Assembly (NCBI GenBank): GCA_026260175.1
Contig: JAKCWW010000970.1
Location: 33,610 to 73,272, forward strand
DNA from: Reticulitermes lucifugus
Lineage: Eukaryota; Arthropoda; Insecta; Blattodea; Rhinotermitidae
Direction: 5' to 3'
Length of the DNA stretch: 39,663 nucleotides
Made by a program: the position numbers and the translations under genes. Position 1 is the first letter of the stretch, and each line of letters opens with the position of its first letter. A model generated the notes under the pieces. It searched no databases. It had not been told where the DNA came from and saw only the letters and a program-made list of their open reading frames with translations. Shown here one piece after another: positions 1 through 11,840 of the stretch.

Positions 1-640
1 AACAACAGGCAAAATTATAGTTCTGTATATCTTAATCTTTGTATTTTTGGATAGCAAATTGGAGGACAGAAGATCCTGCAGCACCGAATGATAACAAGCA
101 TTACCCGACTTCAATCTGCTCTTAATTTCTTCCTGAATGGAATTNNGATTTGTTAGGGTTGTTCCCAAATATTTGAACTGTTCCACCCTTTCAAAGGATT
201 TATTATCTATCTTTATGTTGTGGCTTTGTCCTGCATTCTGATTGCGAGACATGGCCATGTACTTAGTTTTCTCAGCATTTACTCCTAGACCAATATCCTT
301 GCTAGTGACTACTAAAGCTTATGTGTTTTTCTTCATAGCATGTACGCTTCCGCCAAACATATTAACATCATCAGCATAAACTAGAAGCTGATGTGTACTA
401 TTTAATTTCAAGCCTTCCTGGTTTTCCTAAACCCTCCTAATGGCATATTCCAAAGCAAAGTTGAAAAGGAATGGCGATAAAGCATCTCCTTGTTTCCAAC
501 CATTCTTAATAGGAAGTGTGTCAGACAAATATTTGCCTACCCAGACTCTGCTATAGGTTTCATTTAGGCACATTTTTACTAGCGTTACTAATTTCATAGG
601 GATACCAAAGTCACTGAGAATTACGAATTCTTTTCGTGGT
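1..640 (-). pseudogene. LINE reverse transcriptase fragment, decayed
   Basis: Reading the minus strand gives a conceptual polyprotein fragment of a non-LTR retrotransposon reverse transcriptase. It runs from an FGIPMKLV-like segment through NGWKQGDALSPFLFNFALEY to the catalytic box YADDVNMFGG (about 351-378), and then to VNAEKTKYMAMS and RVEQFKYLGTTLTN. This order of blocks is that of an RT palm domain followed by the thumb entry, and the YADD aspartates are intact. The copy is dead: in-frame stops lie at 427-429 and 319-321, the frame is lost near the left edge, and there are two undetermined bases at 145-146. The left part is cut by the window edge. The clade is uncertain; the blocks resemble LINE copies common in cockroach genomes. 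It belongs to no host gene. Confidence 0.85.
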
Positions 641-904
641 TAAAAAGCACAAAGCTTGGAAAGTTGGCTATGCTTCTGTCACAAATCCGCCATCCATCTA
701 TTGGACCAAACATAGTTCGTCTCATACTTTTAACTGATGACAGAAGCAGCCAAATTCCGCAGCTCTGTGGTGCTCTTTAACCAAAATTACGGTATTATAA
801 AGTTCAATACACGCGGTAGCTGAGTGTTAGGTGCGTTATGTAATATCGCTGTCAGTTGAAATTTGTATATATGGTCGCTGATAGACGAATTAATGTGTAT
901 CGCT

Positions 905-1062
905 TATTGGTGGAATGATACTGTCAGTGGGAAGCCGAAGTCCTCGGTGCAAATTCCGTTTCAGTGCCACTTCGTCTATCAAAACCTCAACATGAACAGG
1001 CTTGGTATCGAACTCGGGCCTCTTGGTGAAAGGCCGGTGACTAACTGCCTGAGCGGGCAGAC
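905..1062 (-). mobile_element. tRNA-derived SINE, family 1, diverged copy
   Basis: This is a diverged copy of a SINE also found at 1231, 2886, 4337 and 17779. It shares the blocks GGTGGAATGA, CAGTGCCACTT and a promoter-side block ending in a degenerate B box (GGTATCGAAC on the plus strand) and an A-box remnant around 1045-1062. It lies on the minus strand. The 3' tail block seen in other copies is missing, so the copy is truncated. Confidence 0.7.
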
Positions 1063-1230
1063 ATTAATAATCTGTCTCGGCTCCTTTTTTCTCCGATTCT
1101 TATCTATTAATTGACGTTCATGTAAAATGAAATCTGTGTGTCAAACATACACACTAAAATAAAATATGTTAAAGTATTGACTCCGTAACAACAATATCTA
1201 TACGCATTGATTAAAAAGAGAATTTTTTAA

Positions 1231-1462
1231 GAAGGGCCCCGCAGCAGAAGTTACGGACGCACCGCAGCCTTAAGGCTTATTGTGCAACCCTGTGATAAAC
1301 ATGATCAGTTTTTGCATTTTTCCAAGTAACGGAGCACCGGTGGAATGAAATTGACAGGGGAAAACCGAAGTACTCGGGGAANAACCTGTCCCAGTGCCAC
1401 TTTGTCCACCACAAATCCCACATGGACTGACCAGGGATCGAAACCGGTCCTCCGCGGAATTT
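1231..1462 (-). mobile_element. tRNA-derived SINE, family 1, head-truncated
   Basis: The plus strand reads GGGCCCCGCAGCAG, a CTACGGACGCACCGCAGCC-like block, CACCGGTGGAATGAAATTGA and CAGTGCCACTTTGTCCACC. These occur in the same order as in the full copy at 17779. The RNA polymerase III B-box complement (GGGATCGAAAC) is present near 1434-1444, but the A-box end is lost beyond about 1462. One undetermined base lies at 1382. Confidence 0.8.
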
Positions 1463-1469
1463 AATCCTT

Positions 1470-2490
1470 AATAAAATAACTTAGTTCCTTAGTTGGTGAA
1501 GAAATTCTCCTACTATTACAGAACCCGGAAACTCATTATCATGTTTACAAAAACCTGACCTGCGTCTGGGATGTGTCCGGTTTGAATTTCGACGGGACAT
1601 CTACGACTAGTACCCTGATTAAGAATTTTCTTGGTTTTCTTCAGTCGCTAAAGACAAGTGTCGGGATAGTTCCTCGATTAAACTTCAAACGATTCCTCCT
1701 TAATTCTTTCCAATGTATCATTCATCAACCCTCTCACCATTCGACGATGTTTAATGTGATAAACTGACAGCGAAATACATAACAGCCACACAGATCAGAC
1801 CTATAGTGAGCCAAAAGAAATCAGTCCTACATCCGTGCAACCAATTTCTTTATAAAACTCCTTTTAATATTACCCTCCCATCCGCGCCTAGATCTCCTAA
1901 GTGTTGTCTTCCCTTCGGGCTTTTCGATCAAAACCTTGTATGTATCTTCTTATCTCGCCCTTCTGTGTTACATGACCCGCCCGTATATTCCTCCATGATT
2001 AGATCACACTAATAATAAGTTATTTGGACAAGAGTATACAAATTATGTAGCCCTCACTGTGCAATTTGCTGTAGCTTGCCCCTGCTCCAGCTCTGTTAGA
2101 CCTTGAAATTCTTTTCGTATCTAAGAGAACGTGCTCCAAACAGAACAAGACTGGAAAAGTAACATGGACATAAGTGAAGTGTCGTTAAAAAGAGACGGAG
2201 TTGTTACAATAGAATTTTAAGAATTTGATGTCACAGAAAAGGTAACGGATGTAACTTCATGATCGGGTAGAGACATTCTCTTAGATTTTGAAAAATTACA
2301 GGAAGGAATTACAGCTGCTGCTGGAAGCATGCCTAAAAGCAGTCATCGTACATTCAGAATTTTTTCTATGAAAGATGTTTTATGCACAGAGACAGCACAT
2401 GAGTATTTTTAAATAGGTAAATATCCCCAAGTGCAAAAAAAGACTATATCACTAAAAATAAAGACATGTTTCTTGGCATGTTACGCTGTA
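1470..2490. other. Non-coding stretch, nothing recognised
   Basis: AT-rich sequence with only short random open frames. No splice-bounded coding frame, RNA gene or repeat was recognised by eye. Confidence 0.4.
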
Positions 2491-2499
2491 CAGACTGGA

Positions 2500-2548
2500 A
2501 GATACCGACGTTTCGAATGAACGTGCTGCCCAAATCTTCAGGCTATAG
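2500..2548 (-). ncRNA. Hammerhead-like motif, left member of an inverted pair
   Basis: On the minus strand the layout is CUGAAGA (2541-2535), a divergent stem II region, then GAAACGUC (2515-2508). In hammerhead numbering this gives C3-U4-G5-A6-A7-G8-A9, G12-A13-A14, a stem III reduced to ACGU and C17 as cleavage-site base. The flanks GCUAUAGC and GGUAUC can form stem I with one mismatch. Stem II pairing is poor, so activity is doubtful. It pairs as an inverted repeat with 2573-2620. Confidence 0.45.
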
Positions 2549-2572
2549 CACTCCACTCTTATTGGACTGAAA

Positions 2573-2620
2573 ATACCTGAAAATGAAGGCAGAACTGTCC
2601 ATCGAAACGTCCGTAACTAT
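2573..2620 (+). ncRNA. Hammerhead-like motif, right member of an inverted pair, decayed
   Basis: CTGAAAA (2577-2583) and GAAACGTC (2604-2611) mirror the motif at 2500-2548 on the other strand. G8 of the hammerhead core is replaced by A, which should abolish cleavage. The two copies form a fold-back of about 120 bp. Confidence 0.35.
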
Positions 2621-2741
2621 TTACTACTCTATGCTTCGTAACATCTCAGAGGACTTCAATCTTCAGCAGCACCGCAAAAAAGAACCTCAAATCTCGCACA
2701 CAGCAATAAACTCAGACATTTAGAACTGTCTACTCTATTAT

Positions 2742-2750
2742 ATCTATATA

Positions 2751-2784
<34 letters not shown>
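2742..2784. repeat. (TA)n microsatellite
   Basis: An uninterrupted TA run preceded by TATCTA variants. The short word ACTCTATTATATC flanks it on both sides, which may reflect slippage or a small duplication. Confidence 0.95.
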
Positions 2785-2785
<1 letters not shown>

Positions 2786-2885
2786 CTCTATTATATCCTC
2801 ACCTTATATTTGGATGGAGAGGGAGAAAAACATAAAATCATAGCCAAGTGTGTGTTATCAAATGTGGACGGACACTAATATAGGG

Positions 2886-3052
2886 GCTCTGCCATGGATC
2901 AGGCGGTCACTAATCACCGGACTCTCACCGCGGAGGCCCGGAATTGATACCAGGCCGTGGAGGAAAAAGTGGCACTCGACAGGTTTTCTCCTACTATTTC
3001 GATTTCCCCCTGTCAGTGTCATTACACCAATGTTCCACACTCGTTTTTTTTA
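2886..3052 (+). mobile_element. tRNA-derived SINE, family 1, plus-strand copy
   Basis: This copy is in the opposite orientation to the others. An A-box-like ATGGATCAGGCGG lies at about 2894-2906 and a decayed B box (GGAATTGATACC) near 2940-2951. The body follows, with AGTGGCACTCGACAGG and CCCCTGTCAGTGTCATT, ending in a T-rich tail near 3044-3052. The promoter boxes are too degenerate to be sure of transcription. Confidence 0.7.
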
Positions 3053-3059
3053 ATCTAGC

Positions 3060-4335
3060 ACCGACGCTATATAAATGTAGGAACTGGCAACGCCGTCGCA
3101 AGTAAATAACACACTTAAAAATAAGACTGGAATTAAGGCACACTGTTTCCTAGATATGTGTCTCTTATGGGCAGCGTCCAGACCGCTTCCGCAGACCGCA
3201 CTGCGGTCTATCAAACGTGTAGCGGTGGCGTATGCCTGGTAGTAAACCGGTCGGAACTTGAAATCCACTATTCGCCCCAAATCTAGGGCCGAGGTTAAGA
3301 CTGTGTGGATCTATAGCTCCACTCTCCCATACAGCTCTATGGTGTAATGCTTAATTAAGCACGGAGACAAATGATAAAGATCACCCTTAACTTTGTGTTT
3401 TAAGATGGAGATATATGCAAAAGACACTTGGTAACAAGTAATAAATTTTCATGTATTATTAGAATGCAAGAGTCGGATACAGGCCGACGAGTATTTATGG
3501 TGGAAGATTGTTGGGCAATTTATTACGTAAGTTTTTCTACTGGTAAGTACAGGCTTCACAGTCTTCGTTGCCTTAGCCTATATTAAGGACCCAATAGAAG
3601 TACGCAATAAATAAAGCCCGTGGTTTGGTTACGATATGAAATGAGCAGTTGTGGTGAGCGAAACTACGATATAATTTTGCTGCTTCTTGGGGGTTTCGCG
3701 GCCTAAATTGGATATACAGGGGTGTCAAATATCCTTGCCACTTTCAAACGAAATGCATGGCACCTGACAGGTTGTTCTATGGTAATGTGGAGTTGTAACC
3801 GCGCTTCCACTCTAACTAACAATATTTAACTGGTTTTGGGCGCCAGAAGTTAAGTCAAGCCCGATGAGAGTTATAGGCGGAAACGAGGAACCGACTATCG
3901 TCGCAGGGTAGATAAAAACTCCACTCACGGAATTTTTTCATGCTCGATTTTTAATCAGTACCACTCCGAACGGGGAAAATTTTTCGTCTTTACCTTTTGA
4001 GGTTTAGGTACCAACCCTTCTGCATACCTCTGATTGCCTCTAAGGCGCTAAGCTAAGCCGCGTTATTTTGAGTACCTGCTCAGGGTTTCGCGGTATGCCG
4101 ATTGTTTGTGTGGTAAGCTGGGGACCCTCACGCCAGAAATTTTGAGAGGAATGTACACTTAGGTCCTCATAATATATGCAGTTCCACACCTTTCATATGG
4201 GGATGGCAGTCCTTGGATTCGAAGACAGGCTGCCCTGCTACAGAGTCTAAGGTTCAATACAGGCAGTACCCAAACCTGTCATTCAACACGATCCTAAAAC
4301 AAGTTCCATCCACTTTCCAAACTCACTCTTTTTTT
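3060..4335. other. Non-coding stretch, nothing recognised
   Basis: No coding frame, RNA gene or clear repeat was recognised. Base composition is slightly less AT-rich around 3660-4150. Confidence 0.35.
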
Positions 4336-4336
4336 A

Positions 4337-4557
4337 TGAATAAGGGACCCGCAGCAGATGCTACGGACGCACCGCAGCCTTAAGGCTTATTATGTAACCC
4401 TGTAATGAAGATGAAGAGAAAGATGATTATATTTTTTTCATTTTTCCAAGTAATGGAGCACCGGTGGAATGAACTTGACAGGGGAAAACTGAAGTACTCG
4501 GGGAAAAACCTGTCCCAGTGCCACTTTGTCCACCACAAATCCCACATGGACTGACCC
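4337..4557 (-). mobile_element. tRNA-derived SINE, family 1, head-truncated
   Basis: It carries the same ordered blocks as the copy at 1231 (CCGCAGCAG, ACGGACGCACCGCAGCC, CACCGGTGGAATGA, CAGTGCCACTTTGTCCACC) and stops at CATGGACTGACCC. The promoter-bearing head is absent, so this insertion is truncated at its 5' end. An A/T-rich expansion sits between the tail and the body (4405-4445). Confidence 0.8.
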
Positions 4558-4559
4558 AA

Positions 4560-5595
4560 ACTCTCTCTTACTCCATGACGGATATTATACAATTTGAAAT
4601 GTAGTCTGCACCTCCCCTAGTGTTGTTAGAATAATTAAATAATGGTGAATTGTAGAAGGTTATAAGTAATTGTGGAATTTTGCTTTTTGGGGGAAACCAA
4701 TGGATATTAAACTTTTCTCCTTTGGTTTTCAGTCGTATGAAACTCTCATGGTAAGTTTCAATTACAGCAAACCCGTCTTTACCCACCGTGTGGGAACCTC
4801 TTATGTCACCGGCAATAAGCAGCTCGGCCAACACTTGGCAATATCGTGTCTCACCCGTAACCGTCTTGAATTACCTTCGAAATTGTTATTTTCACTTAGC
4901 ATTCAGGTAAGTCAGCGAGGTAGCCTTCCTGCGTCATTTAGCTAGTTGTAGAAACTCGTTTACTGTCAATACATCTGTTTATGCTTCTATTCTTTGATTT
5001 CCAAGAAAAAGAGCCATAAAGGAGACTTAAGACACAATTCGACACTTTGCAGCAGGGCATTTCGGTGCCCACACATAGAGTTAACTATCAAGAAGGGTGG
5101 CCGTCCGCGATCCTTCAAAGGATCTTTATAACACCGAAGAATACAGAAAGGCCAATAACTCTGAACGCGATAATTCTGCCGTAAGATGGATAGTGTTAAA
5201 ACTGGACGGAGACCTGTACCTCTTAAGTAACTTTCAGGCAGCATAGGTTTGAAACCCCTGACTTATAAATTCCCAGTGAGTCGTCTGGTAACTATAAACT
5301 GGCTGAGACGTATAAACAATGTTCTAATTATAACTGATACTTATTACAGGCGCAGCCTCGTCGTGGTTACGTGAGGAAGAGGAAATTTTTAAAAGCCGTA
5401 TTAAAATTACAACTGTGTATCACAGCTTGAAATCAATCTCGCGTGAAATAGCTCCACATGATAATGAGATGTCAGAAAGCTGAGGTACAGAATGACAAAG
5501 TGCGAAACCGTCTGTCAGTACATCGCGGGTTTAGTTTCACAGTTTGAACGTATCGGTTACCTGTGCCCCCTCATGGTTTCATTTCAATACACTGA
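4560..5595. other. Non-coding stretch, nothing recognised
   Basis: Several short open frames on both strands overlap each other and show no family features, splice context or codon structure. No repeat family was recognised. Confidence 0.35.
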
Positions 5596-5596
5596 T

Positions 5597-5875
5597 AGTG
5601 TCCAAGTGTATTTTAAGTATCATTCATACACAACATATAATGCAAGACATAACAGTCTTTGAGTTCTTAAAGCGAAGGATGCATGCTTGACTAGCCCCAG
5701 TTATTCTGACGTGACATATCCCCCTTGTGTTTTCAATTCCAAAACGTATTTTAAAGATCAGCCACACACAACAAGTAATGCAAGATGTAACACATGCTAT
5801 ATCTTACATTATATGTTGTGTATGACTGATTCTTAAAACAGATTTGGAAACTGAAAACACAACGACGAGTGTCAC
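5597..5875. repeat. Fold-back repeat with an extra direct copy
   Basis: The arm 5711-5790 (GTGACATATC, TTGTGTTTTC, ATTTTAAAGATCAG, ACACAACAAGTAATGCAAGAT) is matched in reverse complement by 5799-5875. The gap between arms is only about ten bases. A third, direct copy of the arm lies at 5597-5655 (GTATTTTAAGTATCATTC, then ACACAACATATAATGCAAGA). This looks like a small fold-back or MITE-type element that was duplicated or nested. No transposase is associated. Confidence 0.75.
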
Positions 5876-6481
5876 CTCAAAATAAACTGACAGTCGTTTG
5901 TCATTGGTTGAGAGTGCATTCGGAGTGAGAAGGTTTAATATTAATTGTTTCATAATTTTAATTTATCAAATAATTAAAGTGACACACGTGTAAAATTGAA
6001 GAGCACCCAAAGACTAAGCTACAAGGCATATAAAGAATGAAGCGAAATAATAAGGCAGGCATTGAAGTATAAAATATTGGAGGCTGAAAACCGTAAGGAA
6101 AGATGGAGAGGCCAGTTTTCAAAATCAGTCCTATTCCCTTGCATTCCGTTTTCCCGGTTATCAGCACGAGAGAGACCTAGCTCGGTGGACACGAGGAATA
6201 GCTCAAACAGGATCAAAGATTCTTGTTACGGATTGGAAAATAAGGCCATTATTTTACGTGTCCATAATGGCTATTCGCTTTTCATCGATTCGTTAATTTA
6301 TACAACAAATCCACTTACTGGATAGCTCCCACGCTACTTATCGAGCAGTTGGAAGATTGTAAGGCATCGCAGTCTTGTGATACTTGCCCTGAATAAAATT
6401 TGGACGAAAGTTTCAAACGGGAATATAATTCACAAGCACGTGACAAGTTTTTGAGGAATATCTTCTACTTTAAATTTTAAC

Positions 6482-6939
6482 AGACACTGGGAAAGAAAGT
6501 GCTGAGGCAAAGCTAGAAGAAATTAACAACAGACTGAAGAAATCTCCAAGAAAATCATTGGTTGGAAGTGCTATACATGATGTTAAGTTTGGTGTATGGT
6601 TTGCTATGAGTGGAAATAGGGTTACTGGGCCCATTTTTTCTGAGGCAAAAAATGTACACCAATATGTAATACACCTCTTTTTATCATTTTTAAACTTCTG
6701 TCCGATTATGAAAGAACTTGTGCCTTCCTTCAGAAACACAGTGCAGCAACACACTCAGCAAACAATTCTAAGCAGTCTTTACAGAGTGCTTTTGGTGGCA
6801 AAATAATTCGAAGATTGTGGCCTCATCGTTTGCTATAGCTAATTTTGTGCGATTTCCACTTCTGGACATGTTAGAGGAGAAGTTGTACAGTAATAATCCT
6901 CGCGCTGAAGATGATTTAAAGAAAACATTCAGAGTGTAG
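6482..6939 (+). pseudogene. Mariner/Tc1-like transposase pseudogene, internally deleted
   Basis: The reading frame starts with a fragment of the N-terminal helix-turn-helix region (EINNRLKKSPRKSL). It runs directly into the DDE-domain block VGSAIHDVKFGVWFAMSGNRVTGPIFSE, so the segment holding the first catalytic aspartate is deleted. The expected second-aspartate region is degenerate (SFRNTVQQHT). The frame then shifts near 6785 to AFGGKIIRRLWPHR, followed by a stop and CDF, where the third acidic residue would be. It shifts again to DMLEEKLYSNNPRAEDDLKK and ends at a stop at 6937-6939. Assignment to the mariner-like superfamily rests on the block order. It cannot be functional. No terminal inverted repeats were located. 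Confidence 0.8.
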
Positions 6940-6944
6940 AGTTA

Positions 6945-9900
6945 GCTAGATGAGACGCTTGTGTGCGAGGCGCAGAAAACCATTTCCAGCATCTTCTCTC
7001 AATACGCCGACTAAAACCTAATAAGTACTAACTGCAGCTTCTTAAAACGAAACGTGTGGATGTCCCATTTACGGAAAAATAGAATAGAGGCGATCAATGC
7101 GCTACATGCCGTCACGTGACACGATCCGCGTGTAAAGTGGTGCGTGATGTAATTTTAAGGAACGTCTCTATTACAATCTCGGATAGATATATGAATCATC
7201 TCGGGGGGAAATACCATGTACGTGTGAAGAAAGAATGTATCGTGGGAAATTGTACACGGGCAGAGAAACACTTTCTTTAAAACATCCTTTGAAACAGATA
7301 GGCAAAAATGCGTATACCCACGTGAGTATATATATATATATATATATATATTGTATAAACATAATAAAAAAACAGTTAGAAATTGTGACAATGATTTTAT
7401 AGTAAGGAGTCTTACTGAATAAGTCGTGCGTTAAACATTGTGAAGTAATCATCTGTTTTTCACGCCTCGAAATTTGACCCCCATGGTTTTAAATGTGCCG
7501 GACGTTACGTAGATAAATTTTTCAAATTTCTTTCAAATCGTATATTTATATAGTTGTATTTGACTGTACATTTGATCATTCTTGATGGAAAGACCAAATT
7601 ACACGTTGCGGGTTTCGACATCTGTAACAGTTAAACCATATTCTTCATAATTTTGAATTATTATGATATTTTAAATTTAATTTGCTTCAATTTTTTTCGC
7701 TTGTATTTCCATCGCTTCATAATATGCCCAGTGACGAATGACACAACATATTGTTAATAAGAGATGACTGTACTCCCACCAGCGAGCATAAGCCCTCCGA
7801 AACACAAACAGCAACTCGGGCATATCCGTAAAGATCATTCATATGCAGCACGTGAACACGCGATAGGGTGATAATTCATTGCAATCGTCCGTAAAATTCC
7901 CTCTAAATTAAATACATAAAAATTATACTTTTATGATGTATAAGCACCCCTTTTCGAGTACCCCCTCTCGCGTTTCTCGCAGATACATACACCGCCAATT
8001 AAAATAATTTAGAGCCTAAACCAGCAACGAAACTTTGCCATGAGCTACTGAGTAAAGGTATGACACAAACACAAAACAAAACATGTTCAAGATATGAAAA
8101 CAGCGAGGCGTTTTCATAAACATTATTTCTCACCCAGGGGGGGTCAGTTCGTTTCTACTGTAAGGGAAACAGACCAAGGGGGGTGAAACATCCCATAAAT
8201 TATAAGATCTCAGTGAGGGGGCACTTGAAATGATGGCATAGTAAGTTAGAGAGATTTCCTATCTGCAAGAAGACCTTTCAGTAGAAGATTGTGTTCCCAG
8301 AAAGAAAAGATTTAGCCTTAATCTTTATTATGATTAGTTTCCCTCATCAGAAGTCCAATTTTTTTTCTTAGTTTAGAAATGAAGACTTAGTAGCCAGAAG
8401 CTGACGGGCTGCTTCAATGCCTTTCAGTGGTGGCTGTTTCAGGGGTATCAATTAAGGAGTTACGTAACGTCCTGGTCCCAAGAACACGAACCGCAGCAGC
8501 TCACAGTTCTGGAGGATTTCCGTAACTAAGTTCCCGCTGACTTTAACTGTAGTGTTACAAGCATATTTGAAGAAAAATATGAACTTAAAACCCTTTTGTA
8601 TTTTGAACTCATACCGCAATTTTAAAATAAAATATAAGTTACACATGTATGGACTCGGACCCTTGACCCGTGAAGATGGGACCGATTCTTAATTATCCTT
8701 TCATTTTGTTTGTTTTCAGTTAAAACTCTGCAGTTGAGACAGCGTCGTTAAGTGACCTAACAAGCAAACAATCACACAGTGACTAATTTGTCTCACCGCT
8801 GACACTGTTGAGAACACTGCCAATTTTCTTAGTAACATAGGCTGCTAAGTAGATAAAATGTTCGTTTTACCTGAGAATAAGATTATCACTAACTGCACGC
8901 AACACAGTCCACATTGAAAAGCTTATAGTCGCTCTTCTCGTCAAGGAGATTCCTTCGTCTTAAGGAACCTGAGGTTTCATTACTGTGTTCATATGAGCCT
9001 GGTACTGGATCCTATCCTCAGCCACATTATATCCAGTCCACACTCTGAAATACTATTTTTAAAGATGGTTCTCTTACTCCTAAATTTTATAAGAGCTTAT
9101 AATTCTAATGCCTTTTATAGACAACCTGATTTATATTATTCTATCAGTGATTGTGAAGCAACAATAAATAATGAATGGTACAGGAAATAAGCATGAATGT
9201 ACAAATAAATAAAATATTAACACACGCACATCGCCATTTGAAAAAAACTCCCACCGAATCAAATATTGTTCTTTCAGATAAATGCTAAATAAATTCTTGA
9301 CATGGAAAATGGAGCAAATGGGACGCCAAACGACAAAAAAACCAGTGATACCCCTGAAATAAGAGGCGGGCATCAATCTATCACGATATTCCTCGTGGGA
9401 GGTGCAGGAACAATAGTCTACTGTTGTCTTCTTCACTACTGAATCTTATCAAAACCAAATCCGACGCCATAAAATTTATTGAGGAAAATGGGGTTAGATT
9501 CTTCCATACAAAACAAAAGATTAATCCCTGTAACGTGAAGTAGATGGGGAGCACCGATAATATAAAGACGTTACGATCTAGACTACTTTTACTTTCAGGT
9601 CATATAAAAATTACTAGTTTTCCACGTGACCTTTAGTTTCATCTTACCCCACACAGCTAAGACGTAACCAACCACTCACGACTTCTTTAAAAGAAAAAAG
9701 AGTGGCAGAACTTCCACCATTTATCACGACTTAAAGTAGCTACTTTAAACAGTAATTACATCAGGACTGTGCAAGGTTCGGAACATTTGCTTCTGATATT
9801 TCATAACACCGAAAAGAAAAATCTTACGTTAGAAAGTACAATTAAATGTGTAAGTAGGGGCTAACAAATGTACAAGCCCACGAAACCAGCGATTTATGCA

Positions 9901-10330
9901 TTTCGGGAGTGTGTTAAACACTCGGCTCTTTGAAACCATATTTTATTACCCAGATACGTACACAGAGAATACTTTCAGGCGCTTTCGAAAAGTCGCAAAA
10001 AACGCCTGTTAGACTCATCACGTCTGTCCGTCTGTCCGCTCCCACTCGACAGATTTTCGTGAAATTTCATACCGGAAAATGTTTATGAAAATCTGTAGAG
10101 AAAATCGAAATTCGTTTAAAGTCGGACAGAAATAACGGCCACGTTATATGAAGACCCAAGTCGCAGACCTGCGTAGCAGGTTTAAATTTTCCGTTGTTTT
10201 CTACAGCCCCTGTAATACGCACAGAAAAGCGGATATTGCCACATGTGATTCGTACTTCTGGAAGCGCTCTTTTTTTATTCTAAAGCTAAAGATACTTTTT
10301 GTGGATTTGTGCAGTAAGGTAAAGGTTAAG
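6945..10330. other. Long non-coding stretch with one microsatellite
   Basis: Apart from the TA microsatellite at 7326 nothing was recognised. Open frames are short and overlap on both strands without features of known families. Confidence 0.35.
7326..7351. repeat. (TA)n microsatellite
   Basis: A pure TA dinucleotide run of about 13 units. Confidence 0.95.
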
Positions 10331-10334
10331 TTAA

Positions 10335-10575
10335 CCTTAGAACAGGCCATGAAGGCCCAGAGGGGGAGTAGAAGTATAGCTCTACTTTTTCTTTAACCTC
10401 GGCGCTATATGGGTGTGGGTGGTCAACGCCACACCCCGGCCGCTTTACCTCCGGGAATGACCCGGAACCCATTGTACAGGAGGCTGGGTAGGCCCCAGGG
10501 CCGGTCTGGACGTGTGCTGAAAATCTCGCACCCACCGGGATTCGATCCCCGGACCGTCCACCTCGTAGCAAGTCA
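10335..10575 (-). mobile_element. tRNA-derived SINE, family 2
   Basis: On the minus strand an A-box match (TTGCTACGAGG, complement of 10561-10571) is followed by a B box within GGGGATCGAATCCCGG (about 10538-10550). The spacing is typical of a tRNA head. The body continues toward lower coordinates through GC-rich sequence (GGCCGGGGTGTGGCGT on the minus strand) to a tail containing GGGCCTTCATGGCC. Intact promoter boxes suggest a fairly young insertion. Confidence 0.8.
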
Positions 10576-10740
10576 GTACCTCCTGGAAACTATCTGAATA
10601 TTAACTACGGACAAAATATTATCGATTCTACCTACAGTTTTCTAAAGTCACAATAATTTTTCCACTTCTATGTTCAACGTATATAACCTCTTTACCGAAA
10701 TACTGCTGCGTCTGCAACATCAGAGATTAAATGATTAGGG

Positions 10741-10997
10741 CAGTGTTTCCCAGCCAAAGTTCCGTGGAACATCATTAAGGGCTCCGCGAGAAATAGCGGA
10801 AGAAATATATAAACATTTTAAACTACCGTGAAAACTTACAAATTTCCCTAGAAGTGTTATGGGGATTTTTGTATGACAAATGGCAATACTACAGTAACTT
10901 TATTTTATGGCACGTAAGCGTTTTCATAGGTCAGGGTTCGTCAGGATATAAAAACATTTTAAGGGTTCTCTCGTGCAAGAAAGGTTGGGAAACATTG
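10741..10997. mobile_element. hAT-like MITE, 257 bp
   Basis: The left end CAGTGTTTCCCAGCC matches the reverse complement of the right end, CAATGTTTCCCAACC. CAGTG-starting termini of this kind are typical of hAT elements. The interior has no transposase. The 8-bp flanks (GATTAGGG and GGTTTGAG) agree at only five positions, so the target duplication, if present, has decayed. Confidence 0.75.
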
Positions 10998-10999
10998 GG

Positions 11000-11840
11000 T
11001 TTGAGTGACAATAGAGGGAAGATACCGAAACAATGCAAGACTGCTGAAATAACAAAGTAGAAAACAATACTTATGATGTACTTCTGAATTTGTACTGTCT
11101 TCTGACTATTCTAATCGTGGTCAAATGACGAAGGATGAAATGAGCAGGGCATGTGTTATAAGTGGTGTCAATGAGCAATAGACACAAATTTCTGACTGCG
11201 GAAGCTCAAGGGTATTTTTTGGAACGTATATATGTAGATGTCAGTACAATACAAGGACTGATTTTCGGGAAATGAGGTGCTAAGTTGTGGACTGAATTAA
11301 ACGTATCTTGGCAGGATTTATAATCATGGTGATTAAATTTCAGGCTGTATAAATTAGGGAGCCTCTTGACCAGCTGCCGAATAAATCAGTCGCTAATGAT
11401 GCGTCTGTGTCACGGCGTTAAGATTATTTCTGCACTTATTATTCTTATATCACGTCAACATTCATAAAGCTTCGGGGAAAAATGACAGGAGCATAAACAA
11501 AATACTGTGCCGTCTCCACACTTTAATTGGACTTTAAATACAGTCAGTTCTTAGTTCGGCGATGAATGCAGCCTTAAGACAGCCTCCGTAAGCTAAACTG
11601 CAATCCGGCACTAATTTCGAGATTCTTTTGCTTTGTACGGAACCACTGATATAAAATAAAAATGAAAATAAAAATAAACGGCTTTAAGTTTATGATGTTA
11701 CGAACCGCTAAAATAAATTTCACTAAGGGTTATTACAGGGTGTAGGATAATAAATTTGTTTCGAAGTTTAGGAGGAACGTGGTGTCTCAACCTACAGGAT
11801 GACATCATTTGATTCAGGTGGACAAATTTCTTCTTACCAG
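11000..11840. other. Non-coding stretch, nothing recognised
   Basis: No coding or repeat feature was recognised. Confidence 0.35.

Noticed and set aside
360-385. CTGATGATG on the minus strand near 368
   Set aside because: It is the coding sequence of the RT YADD motif, not a ribozyme core.
730-760. CTGATGA at about 734 as a hammerhead core
   Set aside because: No GAAA partner and no pairing flanks at suitable distance.
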